DNA of 64,000 bases from Lysinibacillus sp. PLM2 (GCA_023168345.1 AP025689.1:2926001-2990000), one strand, 5' to 3'. Positions 37,372 through 46,238 are shown, numbered from the stretch's first letter. Notes: generated by a model not told the origin, from the letters alone. Numbers and translations are program-made.

Positions 37372-38268
37372 TTATTTCTCCTTCGAAACTGTAGCCACTT
37401 TTAAATCTTTTACGGTGTTGGCTAGTGTAGGAAAACCCTCAATATGACACTCTACACTATCGCCATCATTAATCACGACTGCACCAGGTGTTCCCGTTGA
37501 AATAATATCTCCTGGTAAAAGCGTCATCACCTTTGAATGAAACGAAACTAAATACCAAGGCTTAAACGTCATATTGGAAACGATATTTGTGCGATGTTTG
37601 TGACCATTAATAACCGTTGTTACTTTTAGGGCGTTGACATCACTCACTTCGTCAGGTGTTATTAAACATGGACCAAAGCTAAAGAATGTATCAAAACTCT
37701 TAGATCTAGTTAAATATCTTGGATTTCTTTGTAAAATATCTTCTGTCGTCATATCAATAATCGTTGTATAACCTGCAATAACAAAAGGTGCTTCTTCTTC
37801 TGAAACATTTTTCGTTTTCTTCCCAATGATTAATCCTAGCTCAGCCTCAGCCGTTGTACGTTCGGATTGAACAGGTATTTGAATTTCATCCCCTGGTCCA
37901 ATGATTGTCGTATCAGGTTTTAAGAAACTAGCGGGCTCAGTATCTGGTGCTTTTTCACTTAAATCTGCAGCATGTTCAACATAATTTAAGCCGATTCCCC
38001 AAATCTTACGTGGATGGCGGTAAAGAGGGCCAAATTTAACGTTTGTGATTGGAATTAAATATTTATCTACTTCTTCAATATTAGGGAAAACGTTTTCATT
38101 AAACCAAGCTGTGAGCTCTTCCAACTGTTCTTTTTGAATCATTTCAAAAATGCTTGTTTCCCAATTTGTTTTAAAATGTTTGTTTGCATCTTCAACTAGC
38201 AATACATTTTCATTTATAACAAATGCGGCAATTTCCCGATCTTGAAGTTGAACAGTAGCTAATTTCAA
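37372..38268 (-). CDS. Fumarylacetoacetate hydrolase family protein
   Basis: Metal-dependent C-C hydrolase, isomerase or decarboxylase family, 298 residues. The N-terminal FAH_N-like region is followed by the core: KIWGIGLNYVEHAADLSEKA, the acidic Mg ligands in TAEAELGLIIGKKT, TIIDMTTEDILQRNPRYLTRSKSFDTF, and C-terminal LLPGDIISTGTPG. Such enzymes act on 2-hydroxyhepta-2,4-dienedioate, acylpyruvates or 2-keto-3-deoxy acids; the substrate is unknown. The start is a TTG (38268-38266) with GAAGGAAGG about 8 bases upstream. It follows a GntR regulator and has a 23-bp palindrome in its leader. Confidence 0.88.
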   Translation of the reverse strand: MKLATVQLQDREIAAFVINENVLLVEDANKHFKTNWETSIFEMIQKEQLEELTAWFNENVFPNIEEVDKYLIPITNVKFGPLYRHPRKIWGIGLNYVEHAADLSEKAPDTEPASFLKPDTTIIGPGDEIQIPVQSERTTAEAELGLIIGKKTKNVSEEEAPFVIAGYTTIIDMTTEDILQRNPRYLTRSKSFDTFFSFGPCLITPDEVSDVNALKVTTVINGHKHRTNIVSNMTFKPWYLVSFHSKVMTLLPGDIISTGTPGAVVINDGDSVECHIEGFPTLANTVKDLKVATVSKEK

Positions 38269-38307
38269 TGTAATACCTTCCTTCTATTAAATTAGTGAAT
38301 TGTAATT

Positions 38308-38330
38308 TTAATATGGTCTGACCATATTAA
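38308..38330. promoter_or_regulatory. Perfect 23-bp palindrome, probable GntR operator
   Basis: Half-sites TTAATATGGTC and GACCATATTAA surround a central T. The TGGTC-N-GACCA core is the usual form for FadR-subfamily GntR repressors. It lies 40 bases upstream of the FAH gene and downstream of the GntR gene, so FAH is the likely target. Confidence 0.8.
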
Positions 38331-38468
38331 ATTCAAAATTATATTAACATATCCAATATTTTCTGTAAAATAACTTTTTTACTTTTCTAAAAATTCAATG
38401 TTCATCTATTGTTTTTTAATTTAATTTCGAAAACCATCTTAAACAAGTCAAATCTCATTATTTTTAGT

Positions 38469-39179
38469 TTATAAATCATTACTCCAAATTTTTGCTTCGT
38501 TGTTAAGTAGATGTTTTAGCATGGCAATACGGGCTTTTTCTCCATCTTTTGATCTTAATGCATTCAAAATAGCCTGGTGTTCTGTATGAGCTTCTTGGAA
38601 ATAGTGTTTAGACAAACGGTGGGATTGTGTTTTACTAATTTTGATAGTTTCAAAGTAATGCGGTGCAATGGCATCAAACATAGTTTCAAAAATGTAGTTT
38701 CCTGTTGCTAATATAATTAAGTAATGAAATCTATAATCTTCTTCGATTCCTAATCCACCATTAGTGTTTATTTCAATCAGTTCTCTATGAGCATTCTCTA
38801 TTGCTTGTAACTGTTCTTCTGAGGCCCTGTTTGCAGCAAGGGCTGCAGCTTCTACTTCAATTCCTCTTCGAAACTCAAGAACTTCTTGTAACGTTTGCCT
38901 CTGCATTTTCAACTGTTGAGTAGCCGTCTCAAACAAATCCAAAGAATTACGTTCTTTTAAAATACTACCAACGCCCGCTTTTTTCTCAATAATACCTTTT
39001 GCCACTAGTACACTTAAGGCTTCACGGATCGCTGTTTTACTTACACCAAAAATTTTGACCATATCATTTTCTGTTGGTAATTTATCACCTGGTTGTAGGC
39101 CGTGATCATCAACAAATCGAACAATGTGATTTGTAATTTCCTCATAAAGATTCTTTTTTTTAATATTTCTAAACTCCAT
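38469..39179 (-). CDS. GntR family regulator, FCD domain
   Basis: 236 residues. Winged helix at about 8-75 (LQPGDKLPTENDMVKIFGVSK, TAIREALSVLVAKGIIEKK), then the helical FCD ligand domain with EFRRGIEVEAAALAANRAS, DYRFHYLIILATGN and HTEHQAILNALRSKDGEKA, keeping the metal-binding histidines. AAGGAAG precedes the ATG. It probably represses the downstream FAH-family gene through the palindrome at 38308-38330 and responds to an organic acid. Confidence 0.92.
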   Translation of the reverse strand: MEFRNIKKKNLYEEITNHIVRFVDDHGLQPGDKLPTENDMVKIFGVSKTAIREALSVLVAKGIIEKKAGVGSILKERNSLDLFETATQQLKMQRQTLQEVLEFRRGIEVEAAALAANRASEEQLQAIENAHRELIEINTNGGLGIEEDYRFHYLIILATGNYIFETMFDAIAPHYFETIKISKTQSHRLSKHYFQEAHTEHQAILNALRSKDGEKARIAMLKHLLNNEAKIWSNDL

Positions 39180-39277
39180 TTGCTAACTTCCTTTAAATTA
39201 ATTGTTATTAAAAGTATACTATAAAATATTACTTTTCCCTTTTCTTCATCAAACAATTTAAAATAAAGGTGATGCAT

Positions 39278-39883
39278 GTGAACGAGAACACGAGGTATAA
39301 AGTGAAAAAATTACCTAAAATGTATCAACAAGTTATTAGTCAAATAATCGAATATATTGAACATAAAAATCTTTCAGAGGGAGATCGAATTCCAACAGAA
39401 CGTGAATTAAGTGAAATGCTAAATGTAAGCCGCGCTTCTGTACGTGAGGCTATTCGCAGCCTTGAACTTCTAGGTTATTTAATATCAAAGCAAGGCGAAG
39501 GGACATATATTGCAAATCCTCCCGCTTTTATCATCCCTGTACAATCCTTTGAGCATCGAGTACCGGATAAAACACTGAACTATTATTTTGAAGTTTTCAA
39601 AATGTGCATTGAAAAAGTAAGCCTAATTCTTCAATTGAAACAAGTGGAACCACCTGAGGAAAACAACAATCTCCATTTTTGGAGTAGCTGTTTCAACTGG
39701 ATTCAAGATTATAAGATAGAAATAGAGAATGAAGAATTGCTTTCGCTTTTAACACAGCTTTATCAATTGTTAATGGAAAATGGCTATTTTGTTAATAAAT
39801 CGACACCTCTTTTAACTGATTTCAATTCATTTTATAGTTTAGGTTCTTATGAGCTAATTAATTTTTTCAAACAGCAATGTTAG
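39278..39883 (+). CDS. GntR family regulator with atypical short C-terminal domain
   Basis: About 201 residues from a GTG at 39278 with AAAGGTG 6 bases upstream; an ATG two codons earlier is possible but too near the ribosome site. The winged helix is at about 10-75 (LSEGDRIPTERELSEMLNVSR, ASVREAIRSLELLGYL). The remaining 120 residues (YYFEVFKMCIEKVSLILQLK, FWSSCFNWIQDYKIEIENEE) do not show the FCD metal histidines and I do not recognise the ligand domain. It is divergent from the other GntR gene, 98 bases apart. A strong terminator follows at 40052. Confidence 0.8.
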   Translation: MNENTRYKVKKLPKMYQQVISQIIEYIEHKNLSEGDRIPTERELSEMLNVSRASVREAIRSLELLGYLISKQGEGTYIANPPAFIIPVQSFEHRVPDKTLNYYFEVFKMCIEKVSLILQLKQVEPPEENNNLHFWSSCFNWIQDYKIEIENEELLSLLTQLYQLLMENGYFVNKSTPLLTDFNSFYSLGSYELINFFKQQC

Positions 39884-40051
39884 AGATACTGAAACACTTT
39901 ATTTAATATATTTGTAGTTGTTCATAATTGAGACCAAAAGATATACAGGAAAAAGTTGTGATAGACAATTACAAGCTTGGAATCATATTAAAAAGTTTCT
40001 CGCTCGCCGAAAAAAAAATATTATTCAAAATAAGTACTTTGTAATAAAACC

Positions 40052-40083
40052 GAGCATTTGATGGCCCATCAAATGCTCTTTTT
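40052..40083. terminator. Strong terminator
   Basis: GAGCATTTGATGG pairs with CATCAAATGCTC, followed by TTTTT. It lies between the GntR gene and the convergent DMT transporter gene. Confidence 0.85.
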
Positions 40084-40102
40084 GTTGAAATACAATCACT
40101 TT

Positions 40103-40993
40103 TTATATCACATCTTTTTTTGATACCCGCGCATTTTTTCCTATTATAACTGAAAAGATAACTATCACTGCAATTACTATAGTAAACAAAGTAATGGATT
40201 CTCCAAGAAATAACGATACAAAAAGAATCATCAAAAATGGTTGCAAATATTGAATTTGACTTACTCTTGCAATTCCACCCAAAGATAATCCACTATACCA
40301 AGCAACATATGCTAGAAATTGACTTACAACAGCTAGATACATAAAACTTATCCAAGCATGAAGTGGAGCTTGGAGCATTTCAGTTGTAATATTTAGTAGT
40401 ACTGGAATAATAAAAAATGGTGCCCCAATTATAATAGCCCACGCAATCACTTGCCAGCTTCCTAATTCCTTCGCTAGTCTTCCCCCTTCTGCATAGCTAA
40501 GTCCAAGGATTAGCGCTGATGCAAATAATGCTATATCAGCGAGTTGTAATTGACCGAAGCCAAGGTGCAGTGCATACACGATCACAGCTAATGAACCTAT
40601 TAGACTTGAAGCCCAGAATTTGAGTGATGGGATTTCTCCTGCTCTTAACATAGCAAATCCTACTGTCGCTAATGGTAATAAGGCTAGTTCAACCGCGCCA
40701 TGTGAAACTGGTAATGATTCCATTGCCCAACTAGTAAGGAGGGGAAACCCTAAAACTGCTCCCGCTGCTACAATTATTAAACTTTTAAACTGTCGTAACG
40801 AGGGGAGTTTTTCTTTTCTAACAATTAATACAATCGCTACTAATATAGCAGCAGCGACTGTTCTTCCTAATCCCACTACCGTAGATCCAAAATACTTCAC
40901 AGCGATACTTGTTGATGGAAGTGTTAAACTGAAACATATAACGCCTATTAACCCTAACAGTAATCCAATTTTCTCTTTTCTTTCGATTTGCAT
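40103..40993 (-). CDS. EamA/DMT family transporter
   Basis: Drug/metabolite transporter of about 296 residues with ten predicted membrane helices in two EamA halves (LLGLIGVICFSLTLPSTSIA, and IIIGAPFFIIPVLLNITTEM onward). The start is the ATG at 40993 with GGGGG 9 bases upstream; an ATG 15 codons earlier adds a polar tail without a ribosome site. Family members export amino acids, nucleosides or other metabolites. It is divergent from a MocR regulator, a common pairing in which the regulator controls the exporter. Confidence 0.85.
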   Translation of the reverse strand: MQIERKEKIGLLLGLIGVICFSLTLPSTSIAVKYFGSTVVGLGRTVAAAILVAIVLIVRKEKLPSLRQFKSLIIVAAGAVLGFPLLTSWAMESLPVSHGAVELALLPLATVGFAMLRAGEIPSLKFWASSLIGSLAVIVYALHLGFGQLQLADIALFASALILGLSYAEGGRLAKELGSWQVIAWAIIIGAPFFIIPVLLNITTEMLQAPLHAWISFMYLAVVSQFLAYVAWYSGLSLGGIARVSQIQYLQPFLMILFVSLFLGESITLFTIVIAVIVIFSVIIGKNARVSKKDVI

Positions 40994-41102
40994 CTCATAG
41001 TTCCCCCTATTTACATCTGTACTATTTTTTATTTTCATAAACCAAGTTCTGATTTATGATAAGTATAATAATCAATACAGATTGAAAAGCGAAGAATTGT
41101 TT

Positions 41103-41124
41103 CAGACGTCTGTACCGGAACAGA
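41103..41124. promoter_or_regulatory. Inverted repeats in the DMT/MocR divergent promoter
   Basis: A 10-bp palindrome CAGACGTCTG (41103-41112) overlaps a second inverted repeat TCTGT-ACCGGA-ACAGA (41109-41124), just upstream of the MocR gene. This is a candidate operator for the MocR protein. Confidence 0.45.
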
Positions 41125-41143
41125 TAAAGGCGGAATGATTTAT

Positions 41144-42517
41144 ATGAGTGCAAAATATTTAAAAATTAAAGAATATATCAAGCTACAAATGTCAGATGGA
41201 ACACTGATTGCAGGCAGTAAGCTCCCTTCTGTCCGTCGGCTATCCGAACATTTTTCTTGTAGTAAAAGTACAATAATACAAGCGTATATGGAACTAGAAA
41301 AGGAACATTTAATTTATTCAGTTCCTAAAAGTGGCTACTACGTTGTAAGCAAATTTCAAAGTACATCTAATGAGAATGAAGTAATTGATTTTTTATCTGC
41401 AGGTCCAGATAAAAAAGTGATGCCATATATTGAATATCAGCATTGTTTAAATCAAGCAATTCAACAATATAAAGAAACACTTTTTACATACTCGGATCCA
41501 CAAGGGCTGTACACTTTACGGCAAGAACTGGTGAAATATTTGCAGACTATGCAAGTATTCACTTCTCCTGAAAGAATTGTCGTTGCTTCTGGTTCACAGC
41601 AAGCCCTAAATTTATTAGCATCTATGCCTTTTCCAAATGGGAAAAATAATATTTTAATTGAACAACCAACGTATTTTGGGTTTATTGAGTCTGCTACCCT
41701 TCAACAATCAACTACATTTGGGATTGATTTAACGATGGAAGGGATTGACCTTGAAAGACTAGAATATATTTTTAAAAACAATGATATTAAGTTTTTTTAT
41801 ATAATTCCAAGATTTCATAACCCACTTGGCCACTGTTATACAAATAATGAAAAGAAGAAGATTGTTGAGTTAGCTGAAAAATATGATGTTTATATAGTGG
41901 AAGATGACTTTTTAGGAGATTTAGATCCAAATACAAAATCCGATCCTTTATTTGCATTTAATCCTAATGATCGAGTTATTTATATTAAAAGCTTTTCAAA
42001 GATATTTCTCCCCGGATTACGTATAGCTGCTGTCGTTTTACCTACTATTATGATTAACAATTTTTTACGTTATAAATTTAGCTCCGATTTTAATAGTTCG
42101 GCACTTTCCCAAGGTGCACTTGAAATTTACTTAAAAAGTGGGATGTTTCATAGCCATTTAAAAAGAATTAAAAAGATTTATCTTACTAAAATGCAGCTGC
42201 TTCAAGAAGCTTGTGAAGCATTTTTACCGTCCAATACACAATATACGAAACCAACTTCAGGATTTTATCTAGCGATCTCTTTGCCTGAAAATGTATCGGC
42301 AAAACAAGTAGTACATTTTTTAAACGAGCAGCAAATATATGTAGATGATGCTTCTAGAATGTATTTACCGGAGTATAAAAAAGACCATCTTCTACGATTA
42401 AGCATTTCTCAAGTGAACGAGGACCTTATTAAACACGGAGTGGAACGATTGGCAATATGTATTTCAGAGGTGGAAAAAAGAAAAGATAGATATACTATAA
42501 ATAACTTTTTACTTTAA
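41144..42517 (+). CDS. MocR/PdxR-type regulator (GntR winged helix fused to aminotransferase fold)
   Basis: 457 residues. N-terminal winged helix at about 1-70 (GSKLPSVRRLSEHFSCSKST, KSGYYVVS). The rest is an aminotransferase fold-type I domain with the PLP-site pattern: VASGSQQALNLLA, FYIIPRFHNPLGHCYT, VEDDFLGDLD and the Schiff-base Lys in IYIKSFSKIFLPGLRI. MocR proteins sense PLP or PLP-amino-acid adducts. Start at 41144 (GGCGG 10 bases upstream); an ATG three codons earlier overlaps the ribosome site. It probably regulates the divergent DMT exporter. Confidence 0.88.
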   Translation: MSAKYLKIKEYIKLQMSDGTLIAGSKLPSVRRLSEHFSCSKSTIIQAYMELEKEHLIYSVPKSGYYVVSKFQSTSNENEVIDFLSAGPDKKVMPYIEYQHCLNQAIQQYKETLFTYSDPQGLYTLRQELVKYLQTMQVFTSPERIVVASGSQQALNLLASMPFPNGKNNILIEQPTYFGFIESATLQQSTTFGIDLTMEGIDLERLEYIFKNNDIKFFYIIPRFHNPLGHCYTNNEKKKIVELAEKYDVYIVEDDFLGDLDPNTKSDPLFAFNPNDRVIYIKSFSKIFLPGLRIAAVVLPTIMINNFLRYKFSSDFNSSALSQGALEIYLKSGMFHSHLKRIKKIYLTKMQLLQEACEAFLPSNTQYTKPTSGFYLAISLPENVSAKQVVHFLNEQQIYVDDASRMYLPEYKKDHLLRLSISQVNEDLIKHGVERLAICISEVEKRKDRYTINNFLL

Positions 42518-42637
42518 TGTTAAAACCCGTTTTTTTCAATACACTTATAATACACAGTTTTAAATTTGAACAACATTGAATCTAATCAATCATAAACATT
42601 TATTAAGTCTTGTAAATTATGTTAATAGAAATGAATG

Positions 42638-42675
42638 AAAGCAGTCGCAATGGAACAAAGCTTTGAGACTGCTTT
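42638..42675. terminator. Hairpin between convergent MocR and HD-domain genes
   Basis: AAAGCAGTC (42638-42646) pairs with GACTGCTTT (42667-42675) around a 20-base loop. Confidence 0.55.
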
Positions 42676-42734
42676 ACTATAAATAGTAAGTAAAAAGGAA
42701 TATTGTAATTGACCTTCTCTCCATTTGCCTCGGA

Positions 42735-43574
42735 CTATTTTAAAGAGACGACAGCGTTTTCTGGATATATACCGATGAAGTCAGTAAAACTATTTAATAA
42801 CTCTTTATTATATAGATGTGATTCATTATATAAAGTGTCAATAGCATCCGAGACAGTAACAACTTCTTCATAAGACCTACGTAATGTAATGACAGAATAT
42901 CTATCAATTATTTTCAGGATTTGAACTTCTTTTGGTAATTCCTCGTCCTCTAGTTCCTCTCGATATCCGGAGCCAGTGATATGTTCATGCTGTGAGTTAG
43001 CCAAATATATTACTTTTTCAAGACCTATTTGTTTGAGTAAATCGTACCCTTTTTTTAATTGCTTCTGTAAAACATGGTACTCTTTTTTTGTCAGGTTCCC
43101 CTCTTTTCTTAATAGATGTACTGGTGTATATAGTTTTCCAATGTCGTGAAATAAAAAGCCTATTGCGATGTCTTCTATGTTTGGAATACCTTCTTTCCTA
43201 CAAAACAAGGTAGAAAGTGTGAAAACATCTACTATATGATAATAAATGTACTTACCAAGCTCTTTAAATTTTAACAAATATTGATAATAAATCGGATTCT
43301 TCATATACTCAATGAATAAATTTTCCACATAATATACATCTTCTTCTTTCTTAAAAACATTTCCGTAGCGTGTTTCCGAACATAAAAACCCAATTATTTT
43401 ATAAAACTCAATCTGTAGTTTTGATATATTCGTTAGCCTCTTTTCTGTTAATGTCTTATTATTATTATTTAACTTACTTTGTGAAGGTTCTGGTTGAAAT
43501 TTCTCTTTTACAAGATAGATAGATTGATTATTAAGATTTTTAAATATGTAAAAAGTACGTTCGGTAGGAATCAA
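42735..43574 (-). CDS. HD-GYP-like phosphohydrolase domain protein
   Basis: 279 residues. An HD domain spans about 120-265, with FLFHDIGKLYTPVHLLRKEG and the downstream helix HVLQKQLKKGYDLLKQIG. NSQHEHITGSGYREELEDEEL follows in the place of the canonical HEKxDGxGYP motif, and ILKIIDRYSVITLRRSY after that. HD-GYP proteins hydrolyse cyclic di-GMP, but here GYP reads GYR and DG reads TG, so activity is uncertain. The N-terminal 110 residues are helical and unrecognised. The start at TTG 43574 is weakly supported: GAGG is 13 bases away. Confidence 0.75.
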   Translation of the reverse strand: MIPTERTFYIFKNLNNQSIYLVKEKFQPEPSQSKLNNNNKTLTEKRLTNISKLQIEFYKIIGFLCSETRYGNVFKKEEDVYYVENLFIEYMKNPIYYQYLLKFKELGKYIYYHIVDVFTLSTLFCRKEGIPNIEDIAIGFLFHDIGKLYTPVHLLRKEGNLTKKEYHVLQKQLKKGYDLLKQIGLEKVIYLANSQHEHITGSGYREELEDEELPKEVQILKIIDRYSVITLRRSYEEVVTVSDAIDTLYNESHLYNKELLNSFTDFIGIYPENAVVSLK

Positions 43575-43620
43575 GCATGCACATTAACCTCACTTCTAAA
43601 CCGACCTTTTGGAGTAAAAA

Positions 43621-43818
43621 TTAGGATGGAACCTTGATGTTATCAACTTCAACACGATATAACTTTGCAAGAGCATAAATAACAAGACCGTTAATTACTT
43701 CACCGTTTTCCCATTTTTTCACGGTTTCCACATTTACCCCCATCTTGTCTGCAACATCTTGCTGTGTCATACCGGCATTATTTCTTAAAGTAGAAAGCGA
43801 TAATTGCACATCTTCCAT
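43621..43818 (-). CDS. Small XRE family (Cro-like) regulator
   Basis: 65 residues containing little more than a helix-turn-helix (LRNNAGMTQQDVADKMGVNV, ETVKKWENGEVINGL). GGAGG lies 9 bases before the ATG. A 17-bp palindrome sits 28 bases upstream of its start, overlapping the likely promoter. Divergent from an S24-type repressor, the arrangement resembles a phage CI/Cro switch without the rest of a phage. Confidence 0.85.
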   Translation of the reverse strand: MEDVQLSLSTLRNNAGMTQQDVADKMGVNVETVKKWENGEVINGLVIYALAKLYRVEVDNIKVPS

Positions 43819-43845
43819 CTTTTTAACACCTCCAAAATTAGTATA

Positions 43846-43862
43846 TTTAACTTAAAGTTAAA
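43846..43862. promoter_or_regulatory. Operator of the XRE/S24 pair
   Basis: Perfect palindrome TTTAACTT-A-AAGTTAAA between the two divergent regulator genes. On the minus strand it is followed directly by TATACT, a possible -10 of the XRE gene. Confidence 0.7.
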
Positions 43863-43960
43863 AATCAATAATATAATTTGAAAAATTATACAATTTCTAT
43901 ATTCGAACGTTTATTTTTTTAACTATTAGTCTTATAATATAATTGATAGGGGTGAATTGA

Positions 43961-44584
43961 TTGAAAAGTGCTAGAGAAATACTTGGTGAAAATTTACTAA
44001 AAATGTTGAATGAAAAAGGTATTGATCAATCTGTATTAGCTGATTACCTTGGTGTCAGTAATGCTTCTGTTACCTACTGGATAAAAGGAGAAAAATACCC
44101 TCGAATCGATAAAATTCAAAAGATCGCAGACTTTTTTAATATACCTAAGTCTCATTTAACAGAAGAGCAGCAATCAAATAGAATTGAAACTCGATCAAAT
44201 GTTATGAAGGTACCTATACTAGGAACAATTAGAAACGGGGAACCAACTTTAGTAGAAGAAAATTACTATGGGTATAAGTATGAGCTTATCGACTCATTGC
44301 CTAATAGAAATGTATTCTACTTTCAAGCAACAGAAGATTCAATGGAGCCATCTATTCCAAAAAACAGCTTTGTACTAATTAAAGAACAAAGTGAAGTACA
44401 AAACGGGGAAATTGCGGCAGTTCGTATGAACAATAATTCAGAAATTACACTAAAGCGAGTAAAATACCAAGGGGATGTTTTATTCTTAATCCCAGATAAC
44501 CCAAAATACGAACCAATAATAATAAATAAGAAAGATCAAGTAACGATTCTAGGAAAAGCAATTAAGTATACATTAGATTTATAA
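43961..44584 (+). CDS. XRE + S24 peptidase (CI/LexA-like) repressor
   Basis: 207 residues. HTH at about 7-62 (MLNEKGIDQSVLADYLGVSN, ASVTYWIKGEKYPRIDKI). The C-terminal S24 domain has catalytic Ser127 in TEDSMEPSIPKN and Lys165 in ITLKRVKYQ. The segment preceding it, VPILGTIRNGEP, has Asn92-Gly93 where SOS-cleaved repressors usually have Ala-Gly. Self-cleavage after DNA damage is therefore possible but not assured. The start is a TTG with AGGGGTG 6 bases upstream; TATAAT lies at 43933-43938. No phage genes are nearby. Confidence 0.87.
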   Translation: MKSAREILGENLLKMLNEKGIDQSVLADYLGVSNASVTYWIKGEKYPRIDKIQKIADFFNIPKSHLTEEQQSNRIETRSNVMKVPILGTIRNGEPTLVEENYYGYKYELIDSLPNRNVFYFQATEDSMEPSIPKNSFVLIKEQSEVQNGEIAAVRMNNNSEITLKRVKYQGDVLFLIPDNPKYEPIIINKKDQVTILGKAIKYTLDL

Positions 44585-44625
44585 AATTAATCTCCTATAA
44601 AAGTTATAAATTGTACATAAATAAA

Positions 44626-44653
44626 ACCTGAGTACATATAAAAGTACTCAGGT
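44626..44653 (-). terminator. Terminator of the zinc-uptake operon
   Basis: ACCTGAGTAC / GTACTCAGGT, perfect 10-bp stem, followed by TTTTATTT on the minus strand. It lies 134 bases beyond znuB. Confidence 0.8.
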
Positions 44654-44787
44654 AAAAACTATATTTAGGAATTAAATAGTTAATTTCAATCCTTGCTTTT
44701 AACTTCTTCGTAAGTATGAAATTCACGTCTTGTTATTTCTCGAAGCTAATTCGACTTTAGTTTACTTATTAAAATAATTTATTCCTA

Positions 44788-45606
44788 TTACTCTCTAATT
44801 CTTCTAACAAACAGTTCATACATTTTTTTATAAAGTAACGTGAGTAGAATTCCAACGACCATCCAAAGGGATATGCTTGCTCCCGGTGGTGTGCCAATTT
44901 TATATGAACTTACTAACCCTAAAAATGTACAAATGATTGAAACGATACTTGCTATGATAAATACATACCGAAATCTCGACGTTAATTGAGTAGCTATAGC
45001 AGCAGGCAGGATAATGATCGCCGAAACTAGTAGCATACCAATCATGGGAATCATCATGGAAATAAATAAGCCTATTACAGCACTAAATGAAAACGACAGG
45101 AGCTTCGTTGAAATGCCGGCTACCCTTGCAACATCTTCATTAAATATCGTTGTATATAGTGAACGTTTCGTCATAATAAAGTAAATGAAAATGCCTATAG
45201 AAATGATAAGAAATATATTAATTTGTTGCTGGGTAACCGTTACAATAGAGCCGAATAAATATTGATCCATCGTTTTTGAACCGCTCGGACTAATCGACAT
45301 TAAACAAAGTGCAATGGATAAACCTGACGCCATTAAAATAGCTATGGAAACATCTGAATAGCTTTTAAAGCGTAACCTTAAAAACTCGATAAGTATCGCT
45401 CCTAAAATGACGATGATTATACTCATCCATTCTGGCTGACTACCTGAAACTAACCCGATGGCTACTCCTGCTAAGGCAATATGACTTAATGTGTCTGCAA
45501 TAAGCGATTGTTTTCGCATAATGAGGAACACACCGATTATTGGTGCAATTACAGCAATAAGAATTCCTGCTACAAAGGCGCGTTGCATAAAAGCTAATTC
45601 AAACAA
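44788..45606 (-). CDS. znuB: Zinc ABC transporter permease ZnuB
   Basis: Membrane component of the high-affinity zinc importer, 272 residues and about eight helices, in the ABC-3 family (FVAGILIAVIAPIIGVFLIM, RKQSLIADTLSHIALAGVA, MLLVSAIIILPAAIATQLTS). Start is a TTG (45606-45604) with GAAGG 8 bases upstream. It overlaps znuC by 13 bases. Family members import zinc or manganese; the upstream Zur boxes and His-rich binding protein indicate zinc. Confidence 0.92.
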   Translation of the reverse strand: MFELAFMQRAFVAGILIAVIAPIIGVFLIMRKQSLIADTLSHIALAGVAIGLVSGSQPEWMSIIIVILGAILIEFLRLRFKSYSDVSIAILMASGLSIALCLMSISPSGSKTMDQYLFGSIVTVTQQQINIFLIISIGIFIYFIMTKRSLYTTIFNEDVARVAGISTKLLSFSFSAVIGLFISMMIPMIGMLLVSAIIILPAAIATQLTSRFRYVFIIASIVSIICTFLGLVSSYKIGTPPGASISLWMVVGILLTLLYKKMYELFVRRIRE

Positions 45607-46238
45607 TGTTCTTGCCTTCTTTCAAGATGAATCAATTGGTCGATATATGGTTCTAATTCATGAATATGATGGGTAATCATCACAATAGTCACTTGAGGAC
45701 ACAAGTTCTTTAGCGTTTCATATAACATACGTCGCATCTTTTCATCCATACCAGTAGCTGGTTCATCTAATAGTAGAATTGCTGGATTTTCCATTAGCGC
45801 TCTTACAATACATGCTTTTTGTTTTTGTCCTCCAGATAACTTTCCAATTGGCTGATTTGCAACAGTTCCTAAATCAAATTGTCGTATAAATCCTTTTGCT
45901 CTTTTTATGTCTTCTTTTGAAATTGGTTCAAACCATTTTTTTAACTTCCACGAACCAGAAAGAATAAATTCTGTAACTGTACTAGGGAAATCCTGTTCAA
46001 TGGATGCAACCTGCTGCGGTACATAGCTTGCCCTTATTTGTTTAGGCCATTGTCGAGTCCCTTTCCATGGTTTTAAAAGACCTACTAATAGCTTCATAGC
46101 TGTAGTTTTTGCAGCACCATTTTCTCCCGTAATCGCTACAAATTGACCTTGTTTAATTGAAAAAGATAGATTCTCCACTATCACTTTTTGCGAATAGCCA
46201 AATGTTACATTTTTCAAACCAATTGTCGACTCTGTCAT
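45594..46238 (-). CDS. znuC: Zinc ABC transporter ATP-binding protein ZnuC
   Basis: ATPase of 214 residues from the ATG at 46238, with AAAGGGTGA 5 bases upstream. Walker A reads GENGAAKTTAMKLL, with Ala in place of the usual Gly before Lys; signature KLSGGQKQKACIVRAL; Walker B AILLLDEPATGMDE; H-loop VIMITHHIHEL. It energises the ZnuB permease. It lies 12 bases after znuA. Confidence 0.92.
   Translation of the reverse strand: MTESTIGLKNVTFGYSQKVIVENLSFSIKQGQFVAITGENGAAKTTAMKLLVGLLKPWKGTRQWPKQIRASYVPQQVASIEQDFPSTVTEFILSGSWKLKKWFEPISKEDIKRAKGFIRQFDLGTVANQPIGKLSGGQKQKACIVRALMENPAILLLDEPATGMDEKMRRMLYETLKNLCPQVTIVMITHHIHELEPYIDQLIHLERRQEHCLN

Noticed and set aside
43621-44584. Prophage
   Set aside because: Only the regulator pair is phage-like; flanking genes are ordinary metabolic genes, and no integrase or structural gene is in the window.
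44585-44787. Possible coding remnant on the minus strand after znuB
   Set aside because: A short open stretch reads through here but has no start, ribosome site or recognisable sequence.
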